Of a stretch of 62,989 nucleotides of DNA, positions 44,609 through 54,648 are shown piece after piece; the stretch's first letter is position 1; each line of letters begins with the position of its first letter. The position numbers were made by a program, and so were the translations under genes. The notes under the pieces were generated by a model. That model ran no database searches and was not told the origin of the DNA. It saw only the letters and a list, made by a program, of their open reading frames with translations. This DNA comes from Blautia schinkii DSM 10518 (lineage in GTDB: Bacteria; Bacillota; Clostridia; Lachnospirales; Lachnospiraceae), in the NCBI GenBank assembly GCA_000702025.1, contig JNKJ01000028.1:1-62989 (forward strand). The letters are read 5' to 3'.

Positions 44609-45919
44609 ATGAAACGAGGAATCAAGCTTATCGCAATCATGTGCATCCTGGCCGCGGGCTTATGTGCATCAGGCTGCAGCTCCGGCCAATCTGACAAAAA
44701 TTCCATCAAAGCAGATGCCGGTTTTTCGTCCCCTCAATATAAATGGGAGAAAAATACAGGAGAAAAACTCACAGTGTGGGGAATGTATCCTGATCTAGAG
44801 CGAAACTATATCCTGAAAGCCTTTGACAGATACCGTGAGCTTACGGGAGATGAATTGGATATCGTGCAGTTTCCCAAGGAAGAGCTAAAACAATACCAAG
44901 CCGACGCCGCTGCGGGGAAAATTGAAGACTACGACATCCTGCTGAGCTACGGCGGTACGAATATAGAAAGCTTTAAGCCGGAAGATAATTTTTATGATTT
45001 TACTGATGCAATCTGGGTGGACGACCTGACAGATACCTCCATCAACCAAACCATATATAATGGAAGAATCATTGGTCTGCCCCATTGGGAGGCCTCTATT
45101 TCCGGCACACTGTATAACAAAGAAATTTTCCGCACTTACAATCTGGAAATCCCTAAAACTCAGAAGGAATTTATGGATGTTTGCCAGACACTCCTGGATA
45201 ACGGAATCGTGCCAATGTACCTTCCGGGCAGAGCCATTTCTATGCTGCTCTACCAGTTCCCACTGGATTGTGTCGTGGAGGATTCCAGCATACTGGATGA
45301 GCTGAATAACAATAGCCTGGGCTATGCCAGTCTGCCCCAAATGCAAAAAATTATAACCTGGTATAAGACAATGGCGGACAATGGCTTCTTCGGAAATACC
45401 TGGCAGACAGATGACTGGAACGGCATGAGTGACGCCATGGACAGCGGTAAATATGCAATGATGCTCTGTTGGGATACCTGGCTTTACTCGGATTTCAACG
45501 GAGATGCCTCAAAATTCGGGCTCATGCCTGCATTTATGGGCATTCCTGAGGAAGGAACCTTTGAAGGTCCTAACCTTGGCCTTTTTATTGTAAATAAAAA
45601 CAGCCCCAAGCTTGATACGGCCTTGAATTTTATCACCTTCCTCGCAGACCCCTACAATTATAATGCTGCCTTTGAGGACCTGTATACAGCGCCGGTGTTT
45701 AAGAACCAAGTTGCAAGCATATCGACACCCCAGTATCTCGAAGCAGAGCACCTTATTGAAACACTTTATCACGATTCCTCTGCCTGGCTGAGAATCCGGG
45801 GCTTTTCCCAGATGGATGCTTCCTGTATCCTGGAATACATGCAGCCGGACAGTACTTTAACAGCTAAGGGGTGCCTGCAGAAAATGGATGAGCTGCGCTG
45901 CGTCCGTCTTGCCGAATAA
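44609..45919 (+). CDS. Solute-binding lipoprotein paired with a hybrid kinase
   Basis: A 436-residue lipoprotein: the lipobox LCASGC puts Cys at about residue 23, and the rest is a family 1 extracellular solute-binding fold (LTVWGMYPDLERNYILKAF; MMLCWDTWLYSDF; GLFIVNKNSPKLDTALNFITFLADP). No permease genes follow. Instead a Cache-domain hybrid kinase starts 64 bases later in the same direction, so this protein probably serves as a ligand-presenting co-sensor rather than in transport. Start follows CAGGGGGAG. Confidence 0.88.
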   Translation: MKRGIKLIAIMCILAAGLCASGCSSGQSDKNSIKADAGFSSPQYKWEKNTGEKLTVWGMYPDLERNYILKAFDRYRELTGDELDIVQFPKEELKQYQADAAAGKIEDYDILLSYGGTNIESFKPEDNFYDFTDAIWVDDLTDTSINQTIYNGRIIGLPHWEASISGTLYNKEIFRTYNLEIPKTQKEFMDVCQTLLDNGIVPMYLPGRAISMLLYQFPLDCVVEDSSILDELNNNSLGYASLPQMQKIITWYKTMADNGFFGNTWQTDDWNGMSDAMDSGKYAMMLCWDTWLYSDFNGDASKFGLMPAFMGIPEEGTFEGPNLGLFIVNKNSPKLDTALNFITFLADPYNYNAAFEDLYTAPVFKNQVASISTPQYLEAEHLIETLYHDSSAWLRIRGFSQMDASCILEYMQPDSTLTAKGCLQKMDELRCVRLAE

Positions 45920-45983
45920 ATTCACTACGCTGCGCTTTACTGCCTGAACATAAGATTTGAATAACGAGGGGGACTACGGTCCA

Positions 45984-48488
45984 ATGAATAAAATAAAAAA
46001 ATTCATACAAGAAAATCATCTGCTTTTCATAACAATAGCGGGACTCGTCGTACTTATTACCGCCTTTGGACTTTTTACCGCATCTTATATAAGCCGTTTT
46101 GATAAAACCCTGCTGGAGGAAAACAGAGCACATCTTGCGGAAATTGCAGACCATATCGCTTCCTATACAAAAGAAGTAATGGAAAGCACACAGGATACCC
46201 TAGAGACAGCTGCATCTGCAATCGTATCCATGCCCGAAGATACACGCCTGCCTTATCTCAGTGAAGTGGCGGAGCGTCACGGCTTCTCATTCGTTGGCTA
46301 TGCAGACAGTGATGGCTATCTGCACTGCACAGAACCATTCCTGGACAGTGATGTTTCCCAGGAATCCTATTTTCAAGCTGCCCTTCAGGGAAAAAGCAGC
46401 ATGAGCGATGTGGTGAGATATCTCTTTCCCACCCGCGCTGCATCCGGGATTCTCCTCTCCGTACCCCTGACAAACTCACAGGGACAAAGTACAGGGACTC
46501 TTGCCGCCCTTCTGGACCTTTCCCGGCTGCAGGATGCGCTAGGCACAGAGAGCTTCGGCGGCGAGGGCTATTCTTATATCATTGATAAGGAAGGAAATTT
46601 GATTCTGCATAACAAAAGCATGAATTTCCAGAATTTCTACAAAATTCTTAGAAATGCAAAAATACAAGATAATTTAAGTGTAGCAAAAATCCGCAGCAAC
46701 ATCGACTCAGAACGGGAAGGATTGATAAGTTATAATCATCTTGGTGTGGATAAATATGCCTACCACTGTCCCCTGGGGCTTAATTCCTGGACTATTGTAA
46801 ATATTGTATCCAAAGATATTGTCACAGCAAAAACAAGCCTGCTCACCAAAGAGCTGGTGCGAATCAGCATCATAATGCTTATTATTTTCGCCCTGCTCTT
46901 AACCGCCGTGTGCATTTTCTGGGCAGTTTCCCAGACACAGCGCCATTCTGCAAGGGCGAAATCCGTTTTTCTGGCAAATATGAGCCACGAAATCCGTACC
47001 CCAATGAATGCCATTGTAGGTATGAGCGAGCTGCTTATGCGCAGTGATTTACAGGAAAGACAAAAGGAATACGTAAAAAGTATCCTGAACTCAGGACGCA
47101 GCCTCCTCACGATCATCAATGATATCCTGGATATCTCAAAAATAGAATCCGGAAAATTTTCCATACATGAAGAGGAATACAGAACGGAATCACTCTTATA
47201 TGACCTGACTGTCATGGCCTCCATACGCATTGGTGATAAGCCGGTGCGGTTCCTGATCGATATTGACGAAAGCCTGCCAGCCTACCTGACAGGAGACATG
47301 ACCCGCGTAAAGCAGATTCTCATTAACCTGATCGGAAATGCTGTCAAATTCACACAAGAAGGATACATTCTCCTCACTATGCGCTGCGAGAAAAAAGATG
47401 ATCGGCTTCTCCTTACAATGAAAGTCACAGATACAGGCATTGGTATTAAAAAACAGGATTTGGACAAATTGTTTATCAGCTTTAACCAAATAGACGGACA
47501 ATATAAGTACAGCAAGGAAGGCACCGGCCTCGGACTGGCAATTTCAAAGTCCTTAAGCCAAATGATGGGCGGCGATATCACTGTAGAAAGCGAATATCAG
47601 AAGGGCTCTGTCTTCACTGTTTCTATACAGCAGAAATACGGCCGCAAAGGATGTTTGATGTCGGCTGTAGGTCCGGCAGACCAGGACATCAAGCAGGAAA
47701 TCCTTATACTGGATAGCTCAAAGGTGCTGCAGGATTATTACCGCTCTTATCTGGACAAATTACAGGTACCCTACAAAATATGCGCAGAATATCATGAATT
47801 TGAACGACTCCTTTACAGCGGCAATTATTCCCTGGCAATGGCAGACAGAACAGTGACTCACTACAACTTCAAAACACCCCTTCCTGACAACGTAAGGCTC
47901 ATCACCATCCTTACCCTTCAGGAGCACTCCCTGATGTCCAGCGACCCCCAGGAGCTTACCATTTATGTGCCCCTGTTCGGAATCCAGCTTGCAGGCATTC
48001 TGGAAAAATCCGAAAGCTCCGGTATTACCTTAAAAAAACATGGAATTACCCTGGATGAAATACACCCTCTGCCAAATGTGCGAATACTGATTGTAGACGA
48101 CAATGATCTGAATCTCCAGATTGCAGAAGGACTCATGAGCCCCTACAATATGACAATCGACTGCGTCAGCTCCGGCGCAGAAGCAATCAACGCGGTGACA
48201 CGGACAAACTACGACCTTATCTTTCTGGACCACATGATGCCCGATATGGACGGCGTCGAGACCTTAAAGCACATCCGCTCCCTGGACGGCGGGAAGTATA
48301 AGCACCTGCCAGTGGTCGCCCTCACCGCAAACGTATCCGACAGCGCCCAGTCCATGTTCCTCATGGAAGGCTTTGACGATTTCCTGCCAAAACCTGTGGG
48401 ACTGCAGTCGCTGAATAAGGTGCTTATGAAATGGCTTTTAAGGGTGAATGAAGAACGGGATGGAGTGCTGTGTGAAAGTGACAGTTGA
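45984..48488 (+). CDS. Hybrid sensor histidine kinase with Cache domain
   Basis: An 834-residue kinase: membrane segment (about 14-36), extracellular dCache domain (about 40-285), second segment (about 293-315), HisKA with the acceptor His in [19 protein letters not shown], ATPase domain ([28 protein letters not shown]), a degenerate receiver-like region (about 560-690) and a true C-terminal receiver (phospho-Asp in [13 protein letters not shown]). ATG at 45984 follows GAGGGGG; an in-frame TTG at 45957 is less likely. No output protein is adjacent, so a phosphotransfer partner must be elsewhere. The preceding lipoprotein probably presents the ligand. Confidence 0.9.
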   Translation: MNKIKKFIQENHLLFITIAGLVVLITAFGLFTASYISRFDKTLLEENRAHLAEIADHIASYTKEVMESTQDTLETAASAIVSMPEDTRLPYLSEVAERHGFSFVGYADSDGYLHCTEPFLDSDVSQESYFQAALQGKSSMSDVVRYLFPTRAASGILLSVPLTNSQGQSTGTLAALLDLSRLQDALGTESFGGEGYSYIIDKEGNLILHNKSMNFQNFYKILRNAKIQDNLSVAKIRSNIDSEREGLISYNHLGVDKYAYHCPLGLNSWTIVNIVSKDIVTAKTSLLTKELVRISIIMLIIFALLLTAVCIFWAVSQTQRHSARAKSVFLANMSHEIRTPMNAIVGMSELLMRSDLQERQKEYVKSILNSGRSLLTIINDILDISKIESGKFSIHEEEYRTESLLYDLTVMASIRIGDKPVRFLIDIDESLPAYLTGDMTRVKQILINLIGNAVKFTQEGYILLTMRCEKKDDRLLLTMKVTDTGIGIKKQDLDKLFISFNQIDGQYKYSKEGTGLGLAISKSLSQMMGGDITVESEYQKGSVFTVSIQQKYGRKGCLMSAVGPADQDIKQEILILDSSKVLQDYYRSYLDKLQVPYKICAEYHEFERLLYSGNYSLAMADRTVTHYNFKTPLPDNVRLITILTLQEHSLMSSDPQELTIYVPLFGIQLAGILEKSESSGITLKKHGITLDEIHPLPNVRILIVDDNDLNLQIAEGLMSPYNMTIDCVSSGAEAINAVTRTNYDLIFLDHMMPDMDGVETLKHIRSLDGGKYKHLPVVALTANVSDSAQSMFLMEGFDDFLPKPVGLQSLNKVLMKWLLRVNEERDGVLCESDS

Positions 48489-48583
48489 GTCATAAATGCT
48501 CTTCTGGCGCAGATAGTCTTCGATTTCGATTATAAGGATTTCAGCTATAAAGATTTTGATTATAAACACTCTACAAAAAGAAA

Positions 48584-48635
48584 AGCCCAAAGCTGCGTCT
48601 TGCTCACGTGTACCAACGCAGCTCTGGGGCTATAC
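48584..48635 (+). terminator. Terminator after the hybrid kinase
   Basis: AGCCC and AGCTGCGT ... ACGCAGCT and GGGGCT pair into a long stem; the T tract after it is poor. Confidence 0.6.
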
Positions 48636-48639
48636 ATAA

Positions 48640-49330
48640 TTCCACAACTTCTTCACCGCTTCATAATCGTCTGTCCGCCGCTGCCTATTCTCATCTGCCA
48701 GAATAACCTGCCTCATTTGGTTTGAGCTCCTCGACTATGCATAAATGCTCTTTTGTCTTCTCCTTAATCTGCCGGATGGCTTCCCTGGGCGATGAGTCTA
48801 CTTTTAGTTCAAGGATAATCCCATCTGCTGCTTTTCTCTCCGGATAAAAAATAAAATCCACGTACCCTTTTCCGGCTTTGTCCTCTTACGGTATTTATTT
48901 CTTGCCGCAAGATATACCAGGTTAACAATAGCCGACAGTTCTATTTCGTTATTATAGGATAAAATTGGTGTTTCCGTATTATGGGCATACTGCAGAATTT
49001 CCGCCATTGTATCCACATCACCTGCCAATGTAGCTTTCATCATCCGAACGGACTCTTTAGCCAAACGGTGCACATAGCCCAGGCTGTTATTTGACATCAA
49101 AAGTCCCCGATATTTCTCCATCAGTTCCCGGTTGGGAATAAATACTTCGTTCTCTTCTTCGGCATAAGTGAGGAGACCATATACCACCATGGCGGAGTAA
49201 ATCTGATTTTTGGTATTAAGTTCTGTGTTTGTAACTGAAAAATTTCTGAAAGTATATCCCAAACAGATTGAAAAACACTCACATCCCCATATTGTCAATC
49301 TCCTTCGGATTTATTTTCAATACAGTTCCT
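48640..49330 (-). pseudogene. Decayed AAA-ATPase / PD-(D/E)XK family gene
   Basis: A fragment of the same broad family as the gene at 42749-44350, but from another subgroup. The intact piece (49298 down to about 48895) reads LNTKNQIYSAMVVYGLLTYAE, IPNRELMEKYRGLLMSNNSLGYV and NNEIELSAIVNLVYLAARNKYRKR. The frame is then lost; in another frame the nuclease strand continues (ADGIILELKVDSSPREAIRQIKE) down to about 48700. Its 5' half, including the ATPase domain, is missing and the junction near 49300 is garbled. Both a frameshift and a truncation are therefore visible. Confidence 0.82.
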
Positions 49331-49467
49331 AAATCCGGTATCCTCAAGAAGCACCAATAAAGCTGTTCCTGCTGCGATAAAACTGAGACTCCCGGCATGT
49401 TGTATCTGATATCAACAGAGTAACATAAAGGGTAGAAATAGTAAAGCGGGCGGAATCTTAATCTGGT

Positions 49468-50784
49468 TTACTTTTCACCAAGAATATCCCTCTTGCGTCT
49501 GCAAACAAATCCCGGGGTATCTTCTCTCATTTCTTCCTCACTGATCAACGGTCTGCTAAAACAGCCTGAACAGCCTCCCACATATTTGCAATCCCCACAG
49601 GTTTCCTTATTTGGAGACTGAAGCTTGGCAAAATGCCAGAACACAGGTCTGTTGAAAATATCCTCTATTTTTTCTTCAAAAAGATTTCCCATCACAAGCA
49701 TTTCCGGCGGCATCAACACACACGGCCGGATACGCCCTTCCGGGGAACAGACAATATTCCGGTGTCCACCTCCGCAATTCAAGCGGTGTTCTAACTCCTC
49801 TTCACTGATATCCGGTTTACGTACAAAATCCGGATAATCCTCATAAAGTCTGGGAATCAATTTCAAAAAACCCTGCACCTGTTGCTCATCAAGGCCCTCT
49901 AATCCCTTCCCTCTTCCAATCTGCAGAATGGGATTACAGCTAAACGATACTGCCCCAAGCTCTCGGGCCAGACGGAGCGTGTCATCAACATAATCAAAAT
50001 TCTTTCTATATACATCCATAGCCACAGATACATCAAGATTTCTTGCAGCCGCCTTCTTAATAAAAGAAGTCACAGCAGCATATGCACCTTTTACACCACG
50101 GATTTCATCATGCATCTCCTCCACCGCACAGTCCAAATCCACCTGGATTTTAATCCTGTCCCGATACGCTGAAAAAATATCCAAATGCTTTTCCTTGAAA
50201 TTTGTACCATTAGAAAGCACAATGACCCTGGGGCAATATTCCAACGCGGTTGTAAGAATCTTGAGAAAGTCTTTGTGAGTGCTGGGCTCTCCGCCTGTGA
50301 GGTGAATACTTTTCAGCCCATATCTGCTCAGACTCCGGACTGCTCCCAGAAGCTTTTCCGTATCAGCAAAAGAAGTTTTTGTTGAATCACTATTTCTGTA
50401 GCAATGTTCGCAGCGAAGGTTACAGAAATCTGTTAATTCAAAAACAACGTTATCCGGATAACAATAATCAGAAACATCTATGAACCTTGTGGGCCGCTTT
50501 TCCGGCGTATCACTCATCTTTAAAACGCCTTCGTCCATCATCGCCTGAAAAAAAGCGGCTGTCTGATTAATATATTCCGGTACCTGCTCTGCGTCACGGC
50601 AGCCCATGGAAAAGTTCAAAATCAAATCCCCAAAGCTTTTCGTTCCGTCACACTGCCCCAGAGCCGCTCTACCCGTATCATTTACGCCGACTACATGTCT
50701 GCCTGTTTCGTCCTTTAAAAGCATTGAGCTAAACTTTTTAATCACTTCCATCTGCTCACTGATGTATGGATATTTCTCAATCAT
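49468..50784 (-). CDS. Radical SAM/SPASM peptide-modifying enzyme
   Basis: A 438-residue radical SAM enzyme. An N-terminal PqqD-like precursor-recognition domain (about 15-90) is followed by the radical SAM core with CNLRCEHC (4Fe-4S, SAM), then a SPASM domain whose cysteines (CGGGHRNIVC, RIRPC, CGDCKYVGGCSGC) bind auxiliary clusters. Enzymes of this build make thioether (sactionine or similar) links in ribosomal peptides. Two small precursor genes lie just upstream on the same strand. ATG at 50784 follows AGGGAGG; an in-frame start further up is not supported. Confidence 0.9.
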   Translation of the reverse strand: MIEKYPYISEQMEVIKKFSSMLLKDETGRHVVGVNDTGRAALGQCDGTKSFGDLILNFSMGCRDAEQVPEYINQTAAFFQAMMDEGVLKMSDTPEKRPTRFIDVSDYCYPDNVVFELTDFCNLRCEHCYRNSDSTKTSFADTEKLLGAVRSLSRYGLKSIHLTGGEPSTHKDFLKILTTALEYCPRVIVLSNGTNFKEKHLDIFSAYRDRIKIQVDLDCAVEEMHDEIRGVKGAYAAVTSFIKKAAARNLDVSVAMDVYRKNFDYVDDTLRLARELGAVSFSCNPILQIGRGKGLEGLDEQQVQGFLKLIPRLYEDYPDFVRKPDISEEELEHRLNCGGGHRNIVCSPEGRIRPCVLMPPEMLVMGNLFEEKIEDIFNRPVFWHFAKLQSPNKETCGDCKYVGGCSGCFSRPLISEEEMREDTPGFVCRRKRDILGEK

Positions 50785-50884
50785 AGCACACCTCCCTATT
50801 GGAAATTCCTGCCCCTTTATGACAAAATGCATCGTTCCCTTCCATTAAACTCCGTTCAGAACAAATTGATATCATATTTTGTGA

Positions 50885-50940
50885 CATAAAAGCGAACTTT
50901 TCCAGAAAACTTCCGGAAAAGTCCACTTTGTCCGCTGTCT
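50885..50940 (-). terminator. Attenuator-type hairpin between precursor and enzyme genes
   Basis: On the minus strand GGACTTTTCCGGAAG and TTCTGGAAAAGTTC pair after the second precursor and 100 bases before the enzyme gene. It may lower enzyme expression relative to the peptides, the usual arrangement in such clusters. Confidence 0.7.
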
Positions 50941-50948
50941 AAAATTCC

Positions 50949-51191
50949 TTAGCTGGCAAATCCTACAAAAGCTACCATTGTGGTAAAAAGACAAGCAATA
51001 CATGCATAGCAGGCATCTTCCCCGACTACTCCGGGTACCGCGCAATCACCTTTGACATTATCAGTAATTTCAAAAGTGATTCCAGACTCTGCAAGCATCT
51101 GCTTTGCTTTACCTGCGCCATTATCATGATATTCTTGAGCTACTTTTTTCAATATTTCCAGCTCATGATCTGAGAATTCTATCTTTGCCAT
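50949..51191 (-). CDS. Radical-SAM modified peptide precursor 2
   Basis: An 80-residue precursor. The leader (about 1-55; MAKIEFSDHELEILKKVAQEY) is charged and helical; the core (about 56-80) begins after VPGVVGEDA and reads CYACIAC then a hydrophobic tail (LFTTMVAFVGFAS). Three cysteines in the first part and a hydrophobic second part are the pattern of sactipeptides such as subtilosin A and the two thuricin CD peptides. The second ATG (51191) has the better ribosome spacing (AAGGGGG). It is a paralogue of the precursor encoded 12 bases upstream. Confidence 0.85.
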   Translation of the reverse strand: MAKIEFSDHELEILKKVAQEYHDNGAGKAKQMLAESGITFEITDNVKGDCAVPGVVGEDACYACIACLFTTMVAFVGFAS

Positions 51192-51203
51192 ATTCATACC
51201 CCC

Positions 51204-51446
51204 TTAATTAGAAATCCAGTTTATTGCTGCCATTGCCGCAAAAACAAGACAAGCAATACATGCATAACAACTATCACTCCCCACTATCCCGGGAGCAGCC
51301 ATTTCCTTCAAGCCTTCAGACATCTCCAGCTTTATACCCGACTTCTTAAGCACTTCCGCTGCCTTATCCTTACCACCTTCATGGTATGCTTCCACAGCCT
51401 GTTTCAAAATTTCCAGTTCCTCATTTGTAAATTCTATTTTTGCCAT
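51204..51446 (-). CDS. Radical-SAM modified peptide precursor 1
   Basis: An 80-residue precursor parallel to precursor 2: leader MAKIEFTNEELEILKQAVEAY, an Ala/Lys/Gly helical stretch, then APGIVGSDS, CYACIAC and the tail LVFAAMAAINWISN. Identity is high in the first 14 residues and at the Cys block and low in the tail, so the two mature peptides would share a cysteine part and differ in the hydrophobic part. Ribosome site AAGGAGG is good. First gene of the peptide operon. Confidence 0.87.
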   Translation of the reverse strand: MAKIEFTNEELEILKQAVEAYHEGGKDKAAEVLKKSGIKLEMSEGLKEMAAPGIVGSDSCYACIACLVFAAMAAINWISN

Positions 51447-51665
51447 ATTTACACCTCCTTGTGCAAAAATAATCCGTTTTCCTACTTATCGTAGGATTAT
51501 TTTAATCTTAACGCCCATAAAAAAGAAATTCATGAGCCTTTTTTTCCTATTTCATCGAAAAAACTTGCGTTTACTACCGTATACGAAACTAATCGAGGTT
51601 TATTTTGTTGTATAATAGGTATAGCATTTGTTGTCATCATATAAAACAAGACCGGAGGGATGAAC
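51447..51665. promoter_or_regulatory. Divergent promoter region of the peptide locus
   Basis: AT-rich region between the peptide operon (minus) and the MalT-like regulator gene (plus). For the plus gene a TATAAT lies near 51612-51617 (TTGTATAATAGG). Both transcripts may be controlled from here. Confidence 0.55.
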
Positions 51666-54437
51666 ATGTACCATAAATCATTTTATTTCCCCAAAAAACT
51701 CCTGCACAATCTTTCACCGATTTTAGAGGCACCGTTGTCTCTGATCACCGCCGGAGCAGGCTTCGGAAAAACCACGGCCATTTCTCATTATCTGAAAACA
51801 CACGCACCATCCCAGTGCAAAATCCGCTGGTATACCTGCTTCGACAGTCTTCAGCACCAAATCTGGTCAGATATGTGCTCCCTGCTTGCTATAGCTGATT
51901 CTGTTATAGCAGAGCAGCTTCGCAGCCTCGATTATCCTACCCCGGATAACCTTGGTTATCTTTCCCTGCTGTCCGACGATTTGTCCTGCGAAACAGAAAC
52001 CTGGCTGGTTATAGATAATTACCAAAAATGCGGTTTTACTTCACCCGGCCAAGTGCTCAACGCCCTATCCTTACACCATTGTCCCCGGCTTCATCTGATT
52101 TTCATCAGCCACCCCTTAGAATATGAAACCCGGCTTGCTCTGTCCAACCCCCGAATTTACCATGTGGACCAGGAAGCTTTTCTTTTCTGCCCCCAGGACA
52201 TCCGTCAACTATTCTCCAAAAACGGCGTAAAGCTTTCAGAAGAGGAAACACAATATCTCTCACGGGCAACCGAAGGATGGATTGCCCCACTGCAGCTTCA
52301 CCTTTCCAATTACCAAAATGGCCATAAACCCGGCGTAGAGTTAAAAATCAATGAGCTTATAGAACAAATATTCTGGAATCCTCTTGAGCCTGAACAAAAG
52401 GATTTTTTCCTCATGCTCTCACTTCTGGACACCTTCACCCCAAAGCAGACCGCCATACTTCTCAATCAGGATTCTACACCGGAAAAGCTCTGGCGCTCGA
52501 TTAGAAGTAATGCATTCGTCTATCCTATCGGCCGCGAATACACACTCCATAGCCTGCTTCGTGAATTCCTAAGTGAAAAGTTTTTCCAGCAAAGCCCCTC
52601 CTTTTACCGGGAAACCATCCGGCGTGTCGCCTGTGCCTGTCTTTCACAAAATAAAAATCTGGAAGCATTCCTACATTTTGCTGATATTAAGGAGGATTCA
52701 ATGGCACTAGCCACACCTCTAACCAGCCAGGAGCTTGCAGAACTAATTAAAACAAAGGCATTACTTCTGGAATCCATGATAGAACGCTGCTCCGACGAGC
52801 TTCTCTTAAAACACTGGGATTTTCTTCCCGGCGTGACAATCAAGGCCTCCCTGCTCAGGCAGCTCAGTCTGGCCCGCCTTTGCTTCCGCCGCCTGGAAAA
52901 TTTAACGGTACGTCTCCTGCACGCTCCCGGCCTCAGTGATGCTGCCCTCTCCGAACATTCAGATGGCCCTACTGCCTCCTTCGCACATTCAGATGGCAGT
53001 ACTGCCTCATCCACACATTCAGACGACAGTACTGCCTCATCCGTGTATTCAGATGGCTGTACTGCCTCATCTGCGCATTCAGACGGCTGTACTGCCTCAT
53101 CTGCGCGTTCAGACAAGTCTGGCAGAAAAATGAGAGATACAAAACTTCTAAATAACAATCTGCTTGCTGCCCTGGAATTAATCCGCTCTTTCCAGGCTTA
53201 CAACAATGTAACGCAAATGTGCCTGCACCATCAGGCAGCATTGGAGCATCTGGAAAACCCTGAGAACTTTTATCTTACCAACGACCCCTGGACCTTCTGC
53301 ATTCCAAGCCCTGTATACATGTTTTGGCGTGAAAGCGGAAAACTTCAAGAAACCTGCCGCCGCGTCACTCTTGGCATCCCCAACTACGCACGCCTGTCCG
53401 GAGGAAAAGGAATCGGCGCGCCGGAGACCATGCAGTCGGAATGCCTGCTGTTGTCAGGTAACTTTGAAAACGCTGAAATCATGGCTCACCGCGCCAGCTA
53501 TATCGCAGCCCAGGCTGGACAAGACAGCCTTTGCTTTGCCTCCAGCCTGACCCTATGCCGTGTCGCACTCCTCAATCAACACACCCCAACATTTCTAAGA
53601 CTTTTTAATGATATACAACAAAAAGCATTTTCCGGCAAAGAGTTTTTCTGCCTGACTATGTCAGAAGTATGCCAGGCCTTTCTTTACATGACCCTTAACC
53701 TGGAAACCAAAATCCCATCCTGGTTCGGAGATCCGCAGGCTATTACTCAACATTTGTATCCAATCTCCGTGCCCTACGCTAAAATCATCCTGTCACGCCT
53801 CCTTCGACTGGAAAATCCCCTATGCTTCCTCGGCGTGGCAGATGAATTTGAAGCAGAGGCAAAAAGCTTTCACACCTTACTACCCTGCATCTACTTCAAG
53901 CTGGAACAGGCCTGCGCCTATATACAATTAAATAAACGGCTCCAAGCATTGCAGCATGTACATGAAGCCCTTTCGTTAGCCCTCTCTGACCAGGTGTACC
54001 TGCCCTTTGCCGAATACTATAATGAGTTGTGTGAGGTGTATGCAGATTTGGAAGAGGTGTATATGAAACCGGATGAATCATGTTCAAAATTACAATCGTT
54101 TTTTATGGACCCGGACGAAAACAGCACAGATACAATTTTCGCTGCAGAACTACCAGTAGATGTGGAAACACTGACTAATAATCTTAAAAGCATAAAATCC
54201 CTGGGCCGCAAAATGCTCCTGGGCGCCGCAGAAATCCGTGCTGCTCTCTGCCCCGGTTCCTCCCCGCTCACTCCACGCGAACGCGAAATTGCCCTGCTGG
54301 CAAAAAACCGCCTTTCCAACCAGGAGATTGCCGACAAACTCTGCATCTCACCAGCCACGGTGAAAAATACGTTGTATAAGATATATGGGAAGTTAAATGT
54401 GCATGGGAAGGCTGGGCTTAGGGAGGTGGAGTTTTAG
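51666..54437 (+). CDS. MalT-like LuxR-family ATP-dependent regulator
   Basis: A 923-residue STAND-type regulator. The N-terminal P-loop ATPase has Walker A AGAGFGKTTAI and Walker B TWLVIDNYQ; a long helical (TPR-like) middle follows; the C terminus is a LuxR helix-turn-helix (LTPREREIALLAKNRLSNQEIADKLCISPATVKNTLY). At about residues 431-485 it carries five 10-residue tandem repeats (DGxTASSxHS). The gene is divergent from the peptide operon and probably controls it. ATG at 51666 has the better spacing from GGAGGG than the one at 51660. Confidence 0.88.
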   Translation: MYHKSFYFPKKLLHNLSPILEAPLSLITAGAGFGKTTAISHYLKTHAPSQCKIRWYTCFDSLQHQIWSDMCSLLAIADSVIAEQLRSLDYPTPDNLGYLSLLSDDLSCETETWLVIDNYQKCGFTSPGQVLNALSLHHCPRLHLIFISHPLEYETRLALSNPRIYHVDQEAFLFCPQDIRQLFSKNGVKLSEEETQYLSRATEGWIAPLQLHLSNYQNGHKPGVELKINELIEQIFWNPLEPEQKDFFLMLSLLDTFTPKQTAILLNQDSTPEKLWRSIRSNAFVYPIGREYTLHSLLREFLSEKFFQQSPSFYRETIRRVACACLSQNKNLEAFLHFADIKEDSMALATPLTSQELAELIKTKALLLESMIERCSDELLLKHWDFLPGVTIKASLLRQLSLARLCFRRLENLTVRLLHAPGLSDAALSEHSDGPTASFAHSDGSTASSTHSDDSTASSVYSDGCTASSAHSDGCTASSARSDKSGRKMRDTKLLNNNLLAALELIRSFQAYNNVTQMCLHHQAALEHLENPENFYLTNDPWTFCIPSPVYMFWRESGKLQETCRRVTLGIPNYARLSGGKGIGAPETMQSECLLLSGNFENAEIMAHRASYIAAQAGQDSLCFASSLTLCRVALLNQHTPTFLRLFNDIQQKAFSGKEFFCLTMSEVCQAFLYMTLNLETKIPSWFGDPQAITQHLYPISVPYAKIILSRLLRLENPLCFLGVADEFEAEAKSFHTLLPCIYFKLEQACAYIQLNKRLQALQHVHEALSLALSDQVYLPFAEYYNELCEVYADLEEVYMKPDESCSKLQSFFMDPDENSTDTIFAAELPVDVETLTNNLKSIKSLGRKMLLGAAEIRAALCPGSSPLTPREREIALLAKNRLSNQEIADKLCISPATVKNTLYKIYGKLNVHGKAGLREVEF
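52960..53117 (+). repeat. 30-bp tandem repeats inside the LuxR regulator gene
   Basis: Five in-frame units of 30 bases start at 52960, 52990, 53020, 53050 and 53080, with a partial sixth. Each encodes a variant of DGSTASSAHS. Copy number could change without loss of frame. Confidence 0.93.
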
Positions 54438-54483
54438 ATGAGGGGTGGAGTTTTAGGGGAGATGATAATTTTGACATAATAAT

Positions 54484-54606
54484 TTGAATATTCCACTCGA
54501 TTCAATATATCAGGGTATCCTCGACAGGGGATACTTCAGCAAAGTCAACATCCGGTACATGGAAGAGAACGGTCATGAATTTGGCATCATGACCAAAATA
54601 TGCCGT
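54484..54606 (+). pseudogene. Transposase remnant
   Basis: About 38 codons (GILDRGYFSKVNIRYMEENG and the following EFGIMTK) match a short conserved part of DDE transposases of the IS4/IS1634 kind (DRGYFSKDNIxYM). Nothing before or after it continues the gene. It lies just after the LuxR gene. Confidence 0.6.
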
Positions 54607-54640
54607 GTGAACTCCTGCTCACACGGCATCCTTTTATACG
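54600..54640 (+). terminator. Terminator downstream of the LuxR regulator gene
   Basis: TGCCGTGTGA-ACTCCTGC-TCACACGGCA followed by TCCTTTTAT. Confidence 0.85.
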
Positions 54641-54648
54641 GCATCCTT

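Noticed and set aside
52604..53158. Minus-strand frame through the 30-bp repeats of the LuxR gene
   Set aside because: Repeats with length divisible by three leave several frames open; the plus-strand frame belongs to a full regulator.
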